DNA of 64,000 nucleotides from Sporocytophaga myxococcoides (GTDB lineage: Bacteria; Bacteroidota; Bacteroidia; Cytophagales; Cytophagaceae), in contig NZ_BBLT01000008.1 of NCBI RefSeq assembly GCF_000775915.1, positions 1 to 64,000 on the forward strand. Reading direction: 5' to 3'. Within the stretch, counting starts at the first letter, position 1. Every line of letters starts with the position of its first letter. The notes under the pieces were generated by a model that saw only the letters and a program-made list of their open reading frames with translations, ran no database searches and was not told the origin of the DNA. Shown here in pieces: positions 1-6,942 of the stretch. The translations under genes and the position numbers were made by a program.

Positions 1-222
1 CTATTTTTTACAGCTATGGCAGGAGACAGATATTTTATTTCTGATCAGTATGTTCCATATTATATTACTTGTACAGTAATAAAATGGATAGATTTATTTA
101 CCAGAAGAGATTAACGGGATGTTATTGTTGATTCGCTAAATCATTATTGCAAAGAAAAGAGCATTACAATTTACGCATGGGTGATTATGAGCAATCACAT
201 GCATCTTGTTGCTCAAGCATCG
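1..222 (+). pseudogene. Truncated copy of RAYT (Y1) transposase
   Basis: This stretch is nearly identical to 334..555, the 5' part of the intact transposase just downstream. The reading frame opens at ATG 16, and the codon that is TAC (Tyr) in the intact copy is TAA here (112-114), so translation would stop after 32 residues. The similarity ends near 222, right after the HxH region, where the palindromic REP sequence begins. It is a dead 5' fragment; its left end lies at or beyond the window edge. Confidence 0.85.
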
Positions 223-230
223 ATTTTTTG

Positions 231-310
231 AGATTGGCGATACAATCGCCAATTTCGGAAGTCCTCGTTCGGAAACGAGGACTATTGGGATAGCGATTGT
301 ATCGCTATTT
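231..310. repeat. REP-type palindrome cluster upstream of RAYT
   Basis: Three hairpins lie side by side. TTGGCGAT-aca-ATCGCCAA (234-252) has an 8-bp stem, AGTCCTCGTT-cgga-AACGAGGACT (260-283) a 10-bp stem, and ATAGCGAT-tgt-ATCGCTAT (290-308) an 8-bp stem. The first two recur in the same order directly after the transposase (901-946). This is the arrangement expected of REP/REPtron elements mobilised by RAYT proteins. Confidence 0.8.
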
Positions 311-349
311 GTTATTACTTTTGTAATTCACCAACTATTTTTTACAGCT

Positions 350-895
350 ATGGCAGGAGACAGATATTTTATTTCTGATCAATATGTTCCATATTATATT
401 ACTTGTACAGTAATAAAATGGATAGATTTATTTACCAGAAGAGATTACCGGGATGTTATTGTTGATTCGCTAAATCATTGTTGCAATGAAAAGAACATTA
501 CTATTTACGCATGGGTGATTATGAGCAATCATATACATCTGGTTGCTCAAGCATCACCATCAGGTGATATGTCTTCATTTCTCAGAGATTTTAAGAAATA
601 TACATCAAAGAAGTTTATTGAAACGATGGATTTTATCAATGAAAGCAGATCTGAGTGGTTGAAAGATAAGTTTTCATTTGAAGCCAGGAGAACCAGAAGA
701 GCCGAGAAATATAAGATATGGAAGGATGGCAGTCATCCAATTGATTTGACCAACATTGATATGATGGAAAAGATCAATTATATACATAACAATCCTGTCA
801 GAGCTGGCTTGGTAGAATACCCTGAGCATTATTTGTATAGCAGTGCGAGGGATTATGCAGGAAGGAAGGGATTAGTAAGGGTGACTGTTATTTGA
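350..895 (+). CDS. REP-associated tyrosine transposase (RAYT, Y1_Tnp)
   Basis: Single-strand DNA transposase of the HUH/Y1 superfamily related to IS200/IS605 TnpA, predicted to recognise and nick REP hairpins. The 181-residue frame has the HUH pair in the context MSNHIHLV (His61, His63) and a candidate nucleophile Tyr84 in FLRDFKKYTSK, followed by the typical RAYT C-terminal region with NNPVRAGLV. The ATG at 350 is preferred because the frame upstream to 206 runs through the REP hairpins, and the broken copy at 1-222 starts at the equivalent ATG. It is flanked on both sides by matching palindromes. The length is complete for the family, so it may be active. Confidence 0.88.
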   Translation: MAGDRYFISDQYVPYYITCTVIKWIDLFTRRDYRDVIVDSLNHCCNEKNITIYAWVIMSNHIHLVAQASPSGDMSSFLRDFKKYTSKKFIETMDFINESRSEWLKDKFSFEARRTRRAEKYKIWKDGSHPIDLTNIDMMEKINYIHNNPVRAGLVEYPEHYLYSSARDYAGRKGLVRVTVI

Positions 896-897
896 GA

Positions 898-957
898 AAG
901 GGCGATTCAATCGCCGATCTCGGAAATCCTCGTTCGGAAACGAGGACTATTGGCTAG
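898..957. repeat. REP-type palindromes downstream of RAYT
   Basis: GGCGAT-tca-ATCGCC (901-915) is followed by a linker and TCCTCGTT-cgga-AACGAGGA (927-946). Both match the upstream palindromes with a few substitutions that keep the stems. They start three bases after the transposase stop and probably also act as its transcription end. Confidence 0.8.
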
Positions 958-1037
958 CCTCAAAACATTGTGGAGAGTTAGTTGTTTTGAAGCTAGTATT
1001 TAATTCAATTGAGTTTCATCATTAAAGGAGATCTAAT

Positions 1038-1325
1038 ATGTACGCAGTAATTCGTCACTATAGTTTCAAATCGGAAGATTCAGATAAGATTAATCAAATG
1101 ATTCAAGAAGGATTTGTTCCTCTTATAAAAAAAGCAAATGGATTTATAAGCTATAATTGGTTGGATACCGGTACAGGGGATGGCGCATCTTTAAGTGTTT
1201 TTCAGGATAAAGCAGGAGCTGATGAATCTATCCTTTTGGCAGCTGACTTTGTAAGGAAAAACATGTCAGAACTTTTAAGTCAGAAACCAGAAGTGATTGA
1301 AGGACCTATCAAGGCTTATGGTTAA
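1038..1325 (+). CDS. Small ABM/dimeric alpha-beta-barrel-like protein
   Basis: A 95-residue soluble protein beginning YAVIRHYSFK, followed by a helix, a GFISYNWLD strand and a terminal helix. This pattern resembles the ferredoxin-like dimeric alpha/beta barrel proteins grouped with antibiotic-biosynthesis monooxygenases and putative heme or stress proteins. No catalytic residue can be assigned. A good AAAGGAG sits 7 nt before the ATG (1024-1030), which is uncommon in this phylum and supports the start. It stands alone between the REP cluster and a convergent small gene. Assignment to the fold is by pattern only. Confidence 0.6.
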   Translation: MYAVIRHYSFKSEDSDKINQMIQEGFVPLIKKANGFISYNWLDTGTGDGASLSVFQDKAGADESILLAADFVRKNMSELLSQKPEVIEGPIKAYG

Positions 1326-1388
1326 GTATAAACTAGTGCAAATTTTTAATATATATTAAGCTTTATCAGTTTGTATTTAAAAATCTCC

Positions 1389-1416
1389 GGCCTACATACT
1401 TTATTGCATGCAGGCC
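1389..1416. terminator. Possible hairpin between convergent genes
   Basis: GGCCTACAT pairs with ATGCAGGCC with one mismatch around a 10-nt loop, between the stops of the genes ending at 1325 (+) and 1478 (-). There is no clear T-run, so a terminator role is only suggested by position. Confidence 0.35.
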
Positions 1417-1477
1417 AGAGACCACTCTCAATTAATTCAAATCTTCATTCGCATCGCCAGATGCATTCACATTCAAA

Positions 1478-1744
1478 TTACACTGCTTTCCTCATCTCAT
1501 TATCTACATGTGTTAAAAAATCATACAGCAGATAAAAGTTCTCTGATGTGGCTTTGAGATCAGAGTCGTAGACGTCGTTTTCAGCATAATAGATGTACAT
1601 AAAAAAGACATAGATCACTGTTTGCATCAATTCCTGCGGAGGAACTAGCGAAAGTAGTTCGTCGAGCTGATCGATGATGTGCTGGTTGAGAACAGTGTCT
1701 TCTTTCAGGACAATTGTCTGTTGGTTTTCCTGATTTTTCCCCAT
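1478..1744 (-). CDS. Small hypothetical protein
   Basis: An unrecognised 88-residue protein, mostly helical and acidic, with a central hydrophobic segment rich in aromatic residues (TVIYVFFMYIYY). It lacks a signal peptide and could be a small membrane-associated or helical protein. The first ATG on the minus strand is at 1744; a TTG at 1777 would add 11 residues and is less likely. Its upstream side abuts the long inverted repeat at 1798-1957. Existence as a gene is plausible but not proven. Confidence 0.5.
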   Translation of the reverse strand: MGKNQENQQTIVLKEDTVLNQHIIDQLDELLSLVPPQELMQTVIYVFFMYIYYAENDVYDSDLKATSENFYLLYDFLTHVDNEMRKAV

Positions 1745-1797
1745 AGTTGTTTTGGCTGTTTTAGTGCTTCGTTCCAAAAGCGGTTAAGTTTAGACAA

Positions 1798-1957
1798 AAA
1801 AATATTGCGTGGAAACATTAGCTACATCTCCTAGGTACCGGCGAAGGAAACCCGAATAAAATAGCTAAGTCCACGCAATAGCGGAACACTAGCTATTCTT
1901 TTATTCTTAAATTTTTCGCCGGTTTTAGGAGAAAGAATAGGCTAACGCAATATTTTT
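1798..1957. repeat. Long nested inverted repeat with alternative pairings
   Basis: AAAAATATTGCGT (1798-1810) is complementary to ACGCAATATTTTT (1945-1957). Inside it TCTCCTA (1828-1834) pairs with TAGGAGA (1926-1932), CCGGCGAA (1838-1845) with TTCGCCGG (1915-1922), and GAATAAAA/TAGCT (1854-1867) with AGCTA/TTTTATTC (1891-1906). The left arm can instead pair locally: TATTGCGTGG (1803-1812) with CCACGCAATA (1871-1880) and TTAGCT (1818-1823) with AGCTAA (1863-1868). It could be a MITE-like element or a structured RNA. No protein is encoded. Confidence 0.7.
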
Positions 1958-2072
1958 ATATGGAAAAGTCTTTAGTCGTGTGTCTGGTCGATAGTTTTTG
2001 GGTTTAGTTGAAGTTGCAAAGATAGGAAAAAAGCGGAAAGCTGAAAGTTTAAGGCGGAAAGTTTCAAAGTTA

Positions 2073-2462
2073 ATGATTTATATCTCAATGGATAAGTATA
2101 AGTGTGTAGTCGTTAATGGATACCTGATAAAAGAGGAGGATATTTCTTGGCAGAAAGCAGTAGATGGATCCTATTCCGAGAGAAATATCCGTACAAGTAT
2201 TTATAACATATATAATGGAAATGCTATCTATAAAATGGAGTATAAAAATGGTACTCTGATTTCTACCACTACGTATGAATTCTATTCTGATTTAATAAAC
2301 CAGTCAGGAAGTGGTTGGGGGTATACGTTTTGGCCTGAATCTAATGGTAGGTTGAGTAAAAATTTGCTTAAAAAGGAAATTATTGATAATGGAAGCTTAG
2401 AGTACTTCTATGAACTTGATCAGTATGGAAATGTAATAAAACAAAAAAAACTCAACAAATAG
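2073..2462 (+). CDS. Hypothetical protein, probable truncated secreted protein
   Basis: A 129-residue frame rich in Tyr, Asn and Gly, with strand-like segments such as AIYKMEYKNGTLISTTTYEFY and a YELDQYGNVIKQ end. The pattern recalls C-terminal parts of Bacteroidota lipoproteins built from YD-like beta hairpins. No signal peptide precedes it. The frame stays open back to a TTG at 1998, but that part comes from purine-rich GCGGAAAG repeats typical of non-coding DNA, so I take an internal ATG (2073, or 2088). The 5' end was probably lost. Function unknown. Confidence 0.45.
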   Translation: MIYISMDKYKCVVVNGYLIKEEDISWQKAVDGSYSERNIRTSIYNIYNGNAIYKMEYKNGTLISTTTYEFYSDLINQSGSGWGYTFWPESNGRLSKNLLKKEIIDNGSLEYFYELDQYGNVIKQKKLNK

Positions 2463-2922
2463 TAGTCTGGCTATTACCTATCTTGATGAGATTATATTTG
2501 GTTGTGACTGAAAGATCTGATATAGTTAAAAGGTAGAAAATAGTTAAAAGCTTAAATTATCCCCTGGATGGCTGCCTCCCACATATCATTTTTAACTCTA
2601 GATTAGAAAACCTAGATATTTAACCACATTCAAGCTTATTTAATCTCATGATTCCCGTTCTTTAAAGGAGATATATTGTTGATTAATTATTTCAAGGGCT
2701 AGATATCTGAAAGCAAAAACAGTTGAGTCTTCTCTCTGCTATCGCTTTATATTCATTTAGACAGGTATGAAATAATTTGAAATAAATTATTTGGGAACGA
2801 TTTTATAAATAGGAGTCTATTATTAAAAAGCTTGGATTACCATTCTTTAAAAAAAGGTTTAGCACTTTTAACGCATTTTTTACATTAAAAAGTTATTTAT
2901 TTAATTTTTTTGAAAAAAGTCT
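2463..2922. other. Intergenic region without recognisable gene
   Basis: 460 nt of AT-rich DNA between the truncated gene and the LamG gene. There is a short repeat of AGTTAAAAGGTAGAAAATAG type near 2526-2550 and poly-A/T tracts before 2923. I see no ORF with coding character, no RNA gene and no clear promoter. Confidence 0.5.
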
Positions 2923-4500
2923 ATGAAAAAAATTTTACTGTTTGTTTTAGTTTTATTCAATTTTTCATTAGTTAAATCTGAGAACAAGTTAGTTGCCTAC
3001 TATTCATTTTCAGGTGACCTTACTGATGCGTCAGGAAATAGTAACAATGGAACATCTCACGGAGCTACATTAACCACAGACAGATGTGGTAATGAAAACG
3101 GTGCTTATCATTTTGATGGTTCATCCTATATTTCTCTGCCTACTAAAGATTTTATTAATTCAAATTATACCTATGCCATGTGGGTGTCTTTTGAAAAACT
3201 TAAATCAGTAACGTCATTTATTAGCATTGGAGCAAAAGGCGGAGATCAATCAATACAGGTAAATCCATCAGGTGCAGGATGGTCCGGCGGTGGTTATAAT
3301 TCAGATGGAACATTAACAGGGGCCATTCCGGGTAAATATCCTTCTGTTAACAGATGGTACCATGTGATATTGACAAGAGATAATTCCAGTATGAAATTAT
3401 ACATCGATGGCCAACTGGAAGCAACTGCATCTACCAGTAACAAAGCTCCTAGTTATGCAAAAGCTCCATACTATGCAGTTTTGGGAGCCAGGGGCTTAGA
3501 GGAGATACAATTTTTAACAGGAAAATTAGATGAAGTGAGGATTTACAATTATGCACTAAGTATGGATGAAATTGATGAGCTATATAATTCCTATACATGT
3601 AATAAGTTAGTTGCCTTTTATCCATTTACAGGCGATATCATTGATGTATCAGGAAATGGTAACAATGGAACATCTCACGGAGCTACATTAACCACAGACA
3701 GATGTGGTAATGAAAACAGTGCCTATCATTTTGATGGTTCATCCTACATTTCTCTGCCTACTAAAGATTTTATTAATTCAAATTACACCTATGCCATGTG
3801 GGTGTCTTTTGATCATCTTAATTCGGTTGAGACAGTTATTAGCATTGGAGCAAATGGTGGAGATCAGTCAATTCAGGTAAATTCTTCAGTTGCAGGATGG
3901 GCTGGCGGTGGATATAATTCAGATGGAACAGTGACAGGGGCCATTCCGGGTAAATATCCATCAGTTGACAGTTGGTATCATGTGATATTGACAAGAGATA
4001 ATTCCAGTATGAAATTATACGTCAATGGTCAACTGGAAGCAACGGCTTCTACCAGTAACAAAGCTCCTAGTTATGCGAAAGCACCATATTATGCCGTTTT
4101 AGGAGCCAGAGGCTTAGAGGAGATACAATTTTTAAAAGGAAAATTAGATGAAGTGAGGGTTTACAATTACGCATTAAGTACGGATGAAATAGGTGAGTTA
4201 TATAATTCTTATTCATGTGGTACGTCAGCAATTGATGATCAAAGCGTAGGAGAGCATTTACTTGAAGTATTTCCTAATCCTGCAGATGGTAAATTTTTTG
4301 TGAAGTATGATAGAAACAGGTTAGCAGTATCGAAGATTACAATTAATAGTGCAATTGGAGAAACTATATCTACAATTGAAGATGCTGAGACTACACAGAA
4401 TTTTGAAATTCAATTAAATGGACAGCCTTCAGGAATCTATTTTGTTTCTTTTAAGACACTTGATGGTGCGATTTTTACCAAACGTGTACTATTAAAATAG
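2923..4500 (+). CDS. Secreted protein with two LamG domains and T9SS sorting domain
   Basis: A 525-residue exported protein. Residues 1-19 form a signal peptide (MKKILLFVLVLFNFSLVKS). Two concanavalin A-like/LamG jelly-roll domains follow, residues 21-226 and 227-432, each opening with NKLVA(Y/F)Y.F.GD and ending in LDEVR(I/V)YNYALS.DEI.ELYNS. Residues about 447-525 form a type A T9SS C-terminal domain (VFPNPADGKF ... GIYFVSF ... KRVLLK). LamG domains usually bind glycans or proteins, so this is probably a surface adhesin or carbohydrate binder. The two domains are exact 618-nt period duplicates with long identical DNA stretches, indicating a recent internal duplication. Confidence 0.9.
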   Translation: MKKILLFVLVLFNFSLVKSENKLVAYYSFSGDLTDASGNSNNGTSHGATLTTDRCGNENGAYHFDGSSYISLPTKDFINSNYTYAMWVSFEKLKSVTSFISIGAKGGDQSIQVNPSGAGWSGGGYNSDGTLTGAIPGKYPSVNRWYHVILTRDNSSMKLYIDGQLEATASTSNKAPSYAKAPYYAVLGARGLEEIQFLTGKLDEVRIYNYALSMDEIDELYNSYTCNKLVAFYPFTGDIIDVSGNGNNGTSHGATLTTDRCGNENSAYHFDGSSYISLPTKDFINSNYTYAMWVSFDHLNSVETVISIGANGGDQSIQVNSSVAGWAGGGYNSDGTVTGAIPGKYPSVDSWYHVILTRDNSSMKLYVNGQLEATASTSNKAPSYAKAPYYAVLGARGLEEIQFLKGKLDEVRVYNYALSTDEIGELYNSYSCGTSAIDDQSVGEHLLEVFPNPADGKFFVKYDRNRLAVSKITINSAIGETISTIEDAETTQNFEIQLNGQPSGIYFVSFKTLDGAIFTKRVLLK

Positions 4501-4532
4501 CGTTACCGTAGAGTTAAATTAATATTGAAATC

Positions 4533-4567
4533 AAACAGCGTAGGACTTTGTTTTACGCTGTTTTTTA
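4533..4567 (+). terminator. Rho-independent terminator after LamG gene
   Basis: AAACAGCGTA (4533-4542) pairs with TACGCTGTTT (4554-4563) around an 11-nt loop and runs into a T-tract, 33 nt after the LamG gene stop. Confidence 0.85.
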
Positions 4568-5057
4568 TTAGATTAGGGTTGTTTTGCCAATAATGTATTA
4601 TTCGTGACCGCTAAGTGGGAATAGTAAAATATCTTCAGTTTTCAGAGATTTTAAGAAATATAACTCAAAGAGAATTTTTACAACTATTGAATTATGAATA
4701 AGCACGATTCCCGGGTGCGTGACTCACAATGGCAAATATAATAATGTTAGTTAACTCTACAATCAGCTAAGTTATCTCTAAAGATCTGCGAAGGATCTAG
4801 GTACAAAATGATTTGCAATTTCAAATTGATAACTTTCCAGATTTTCAAATTTTCATCCTTTTTGGAAGCTCAGATGCAAGCCCAAGCCTGTCCCCCGACA
4901 GTCAGAAGGATATTCCTATGCCCATATTACCAATAGTAGTATAATTTATCCACGGATCGAGTCCTTCTAACTGCCAAGTTGGGAAAGTAAAATTGCCCTT
5001 TTTATTTTCTGATCAAAGATATGAGATCAGGGGGAGGAAAGACTGTTAATATATTTA
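4568..5057. other. Intergenic region with transposase debris
   Basis: About 490 nt without a gene. It contains the RAYT remnant listed separately at 4630-4690. The rest shows no open frame with coding character. Confidence 0.5.
4630..4690 (+). pseudogene. RAYT transposase remnant
   Basis: The stretch ATCTTCAGTTTTCAGAGATT and the following TTAAGAAATATAACTCAAAG closely match 568-612 of the intact RAYT gene, the segment coding for SSFLRDFKKYTSK with the candidate catalytic Tyr. Only about 60 nt survive and the frame is shifted (TAACTC in place of TACATC). It marks a further decayed copy of the same transposase family. Confidence 0.7.
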
Positions 5058-5630
5058 TTATTTATGTCCACCACCGGGGTTACCACTTCCCATATTGTGT
5101 CCACCACCCGGATTACCACCACCCGGATTACCTCCACCAGGATGTCCGCCAGCACCAGGATTAAAACTTCCACTAGGATGGCTACCTCCCGGATTGTTTC
5201 CACCACCAGGTTGACCAGCTCCTGGATTATTACTTCCGCTAGGATGACTACTTCCCATATTGTTGTTGCCGCTAGGATGTTGACCCCCCATATTCATATT
5301 ATTACCTTTGCCTGGATTACCGTTTTCCATATTCTTATGATCTCCAGGTTGATTACTTCCCATATTGTTACGGTTCGCATCATTGTCAAAATCATGATCA
5401 TGGTGATGCTCATGTCCACCATAATAATTATAATAAGGATATGAATAATTGTAAGGATAGGAATAATCGTAAGGGTATGAGTAATTATAAGGATATGAAT
5501 AATCATAATTGTAATTGTAGGGATACCCAGTTCCTCTATAATCTGAATCAGTATAATCGCCACGATGACATCCACTCAGAATAAAGATGGATGCCAATAC
5601 AGTCGTAAATAGTATTGACAGCTTTTTCAT
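5058..5630 (-). CDS. Low-complexity Tyr/His/Gly-Asn-rich lipoprotein
   Basis: A 190-residue predicted lipoprotein: a hydrophobic signal followed by lipobox LSGC (Cys21). The mature chain has three compositional blocks. Residues about 34-70 are tandem YPYNYSYPYDY-like repeats. Residues about 72-83 are an HEHHHDHDFD cluster that could chelate metal. Residues about 90-190 are Gly/Asn/Pro/His repeats of PGGGNPGGSHPSG type. No enzymatic domain is visible. It is probably anchored in the outer membrane as a flexible, possibly metal-binding or surface-coating protein. The open + strand frame opposite it is a by-product of this repetitive composition. Function is inference. Confidence 0.75.
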   Translation of the reverse strand: MKKLSILFTTVLASIFILSGCHRGDYTDSDYRGTGYPYNYNYDYSYPYNYSYPYDYSYPYNYSYPYYNYYGGHEHHHDHDFDNDANRNNMGSNQPGDHKNMENGNPGKGNNMNMGGQHPSGNNNMGSSHPSGSNNPGAGQPGGGNNPGGSHPSGSFNPGAGGHPGGGNPGGGNPGGGHNMGSGNPGGGHK

Positions 5631-6034
5631 AATTTATTTCCTTTTTATCAAAACAAAAGAAAGGAAGGAAAGAGTTTTTAAAGGTATGGATGCTGTAAAA
5701 TAAAAGCATTAAAATAATAAGCTCTGAAATAACACACTTCTTATTGAACCTTTTTTTATTCCAATGACCAATATTCCTTGTTAAAAGAAGCATTATTATA
5801 ATAATTGAATCAAAGATTATTTGCGTGGAATTTCAGATGGAGGAAAGGGGTAAAGGAGGCAGTTTAGTATGGGTAATTTAATTGCCCTTCTCGGAAATCC
5901 TTTAATCAACCGATGATTATTGCTTAAAATTTACATTTTCAGGTAACCGTATACTGTCAAAGGGAAACATGACAAATAGGAGTGAAGCATTAAAACCCGA
6001 TACCTCCTATATAAAAATTTACTAAACCTGAAAA
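5631..6034. other. Intergenic region with one degenerate REP unit
   Basis: About 400 nt between divergent genes. Apart from the REP-like unit at 5871-5921 I see no gene, RNA or clear promoter. A purine-rich GGAGGAAAGGGGTAAAGGAGG segment lies near 5838-5859 but no frame follows it. Confidence 0.5.
5871..5921. repeat. Degenerate two-hairpin REP unit
   Basis: GGGTAAT-tta-ATTGCCC, then the linker TCTCGGAAATCC, then TAATCA-accga-TGATTA. The linker is the same as between the two hairpins after the RAYT gene (919-929). Both stems are kept although the second has a different sequence, suggesting an older divergent member of the same REP family. Confidence 0.6.
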
Positions 6035-6274
6035 ATGAAAAGAATTTTCCCAAATCCGGTAAACGACGTCTTATTCTTACAATTTAACAAATCGACAGAT
6101 GCAATCTCAGAAATTAAAATCACGAATGCTCTGCAAAAGGATGTGTATGATAGAAAAGATATTGAATCTCAGACATCGTTAGATTTATCAGGACTATCAG
6201 CAGGAATTTATTTTGTGCATGTGACAACTGATAAAGGAATAGATTATTTTCAGAAAATATTAATTTTAAAGTGA
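6035..6274 (+). CDS. Orphan T9SS C-terminal sorting domain
   Basis: A 79-residue protein that is almost entirely a type A T9SS sorting domain: IFPNPVNDVLFLQF at the start, ITNALQKDVYDRKDI in the middle, LSGLSAGIYFVHV and a basic ILILK end. There is no signal peptide and no passenger. An in-frame TGA lies 6 nt upstream of the ATG, so the frame cannot be extended. Without Sec export such a domain could not reach the T9SS, so it is most likely the remnant of a lost cargo gene. The well-preserved 3' frame suggests recent truncation, or selection on a small product. Confidence 0.65.
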   Translation: MKRIFPNPVNDVLFLQFNKSTDAISEIKITNALQKDVYDRKDIESQTSLDLSGLSAGIYFVHVTTDKGIDYFQKILILK

Positions 6275-6281
6275 TAAATAT

Positions 6282-6311
6282 AATAGTCCTTGTATGCAGG
6301 CAAGGACTATT
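6282..6311. terminator. Bidirectional hairpin, REP-like
   Basis: AATAGTCCTTG (6282-6292) pairs perfectly with CAAGGACTATT (6301-6311), 11 bp, between two convergent genes. The AGTCCT/AGGACTATT ends match the second REP hairpin near the RAYT gene, so it may be a REP co-opted as a terminator. Confidence 0.7.
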
Positions 6312-6323
6312 GATATTTAATAT

Positions 6324-6929
6324 TTAATAAGGTATAATGATCTGGCCAGTATTTGCACCGAAAACACTTTTTCTAAAACCAAATTCTAATTGTTTCATAG
6401 TGACGGGAATATCACCTGGGAAATAGGGGAAATATTGTGGAGATGATTCAATTACAGTTGGACTTACTGCGTTAATCCTAATTCCATTTCCTAATTCGAT
6501 CGCTGCAGCTCTTACAAATCCTTCAACAGCGCAATTAGCTGCTGAAGCATTTGCAAAGTTTAATTGAGGGTCGTGAGAGAGCGCACCAGTAATTAATGTA
6601 AAGGAACCTTTTGGGTTTATATAGTGCTGGCCAATTAGAACCAGATTAATTTGTCCCATCATTTTACCTTCAACGCCTTGTCTGAATTCTTTATCTGTAA
6701 GAGTATTCCAAGGCCCTACATAGGTTGGACCTGCAGTAGAAATGAGGGCGTCAAATGCACCGACTTTTTTATACATATTTTCTATTGAGACTGTAGAGGT
6801 TATATCTACCTGAATATCTCCACTTTTGTTCGCAGCAATTATTATATCGTGCTCTTTTTTTAAAGCTGCGGTGAGGTGTTTTCCCATTGTGCCAGTCCCA
6901 CCAACAATTATGATCTTCAATTTTTTCAT
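6324..6929 (-). CDS. Short-chain dehydrogenase/reductase without classical YxxxK
   Basis: A 201-residue Rossmann protein. The N-terminal IIIVGGTGTMGKHL is the NAD(P)-binding Gly-rich loop, DVDITS-type residues (QVDITS) precede the ISTAGP strand, and INAVSPT follows helix 5. Where classical SDRs have YxxxK, the sequence is NASAANCAVEGF, so the Tyr and Lys are absent; this matches a known short SDR subgroup that resembles NAD-binding reductases. I chose ATG 6929 (MKKLKI) because an upstream start would overlap the preceding gene. It follows the TrxR-like gene by 13 nt and is probably cotranscribed with it. Substrate unknown. Confidence 0.82.
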   Translation of the reverse strand: MKKLKIIIVGGTGTMGKHLTAALKKEHDIIIAANKSGDIQVDITSTVSIENMYKKVGAFDALISTAGPTYVGPWNTLTDKEFRQGVEGKMMGQINLVLIGQHYINPKGSFTLITGALSHDPQLNFANASAANCAVEGFVRAAAIELGNGIRINAVSPTVIESSPQYFPYFPGDIPVTMKQLEFGFRKSVFGANTGQIIIPY

Positions 6930-6942
6930 TGTTCTTTTTGTT

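Noticed and set aside
1998-2072. TTG-initiated extension of the truncated gene at 2073
   Set aside because: The DNA consists of GCGGAAAG-like purine repeats seen in non-coding spacers; the resulting Lys/Arg-rich peptide has no export signal although the rest looks like a secreted protein.
5064-5444. A 126-codon open frame on the + strand rich in Thr, Ser and Ile
   Set aside because: It lies opposite the Gly/Asn-rich lipoprotein and arises from its repetitive codons; it has no signal, domain or independent support.
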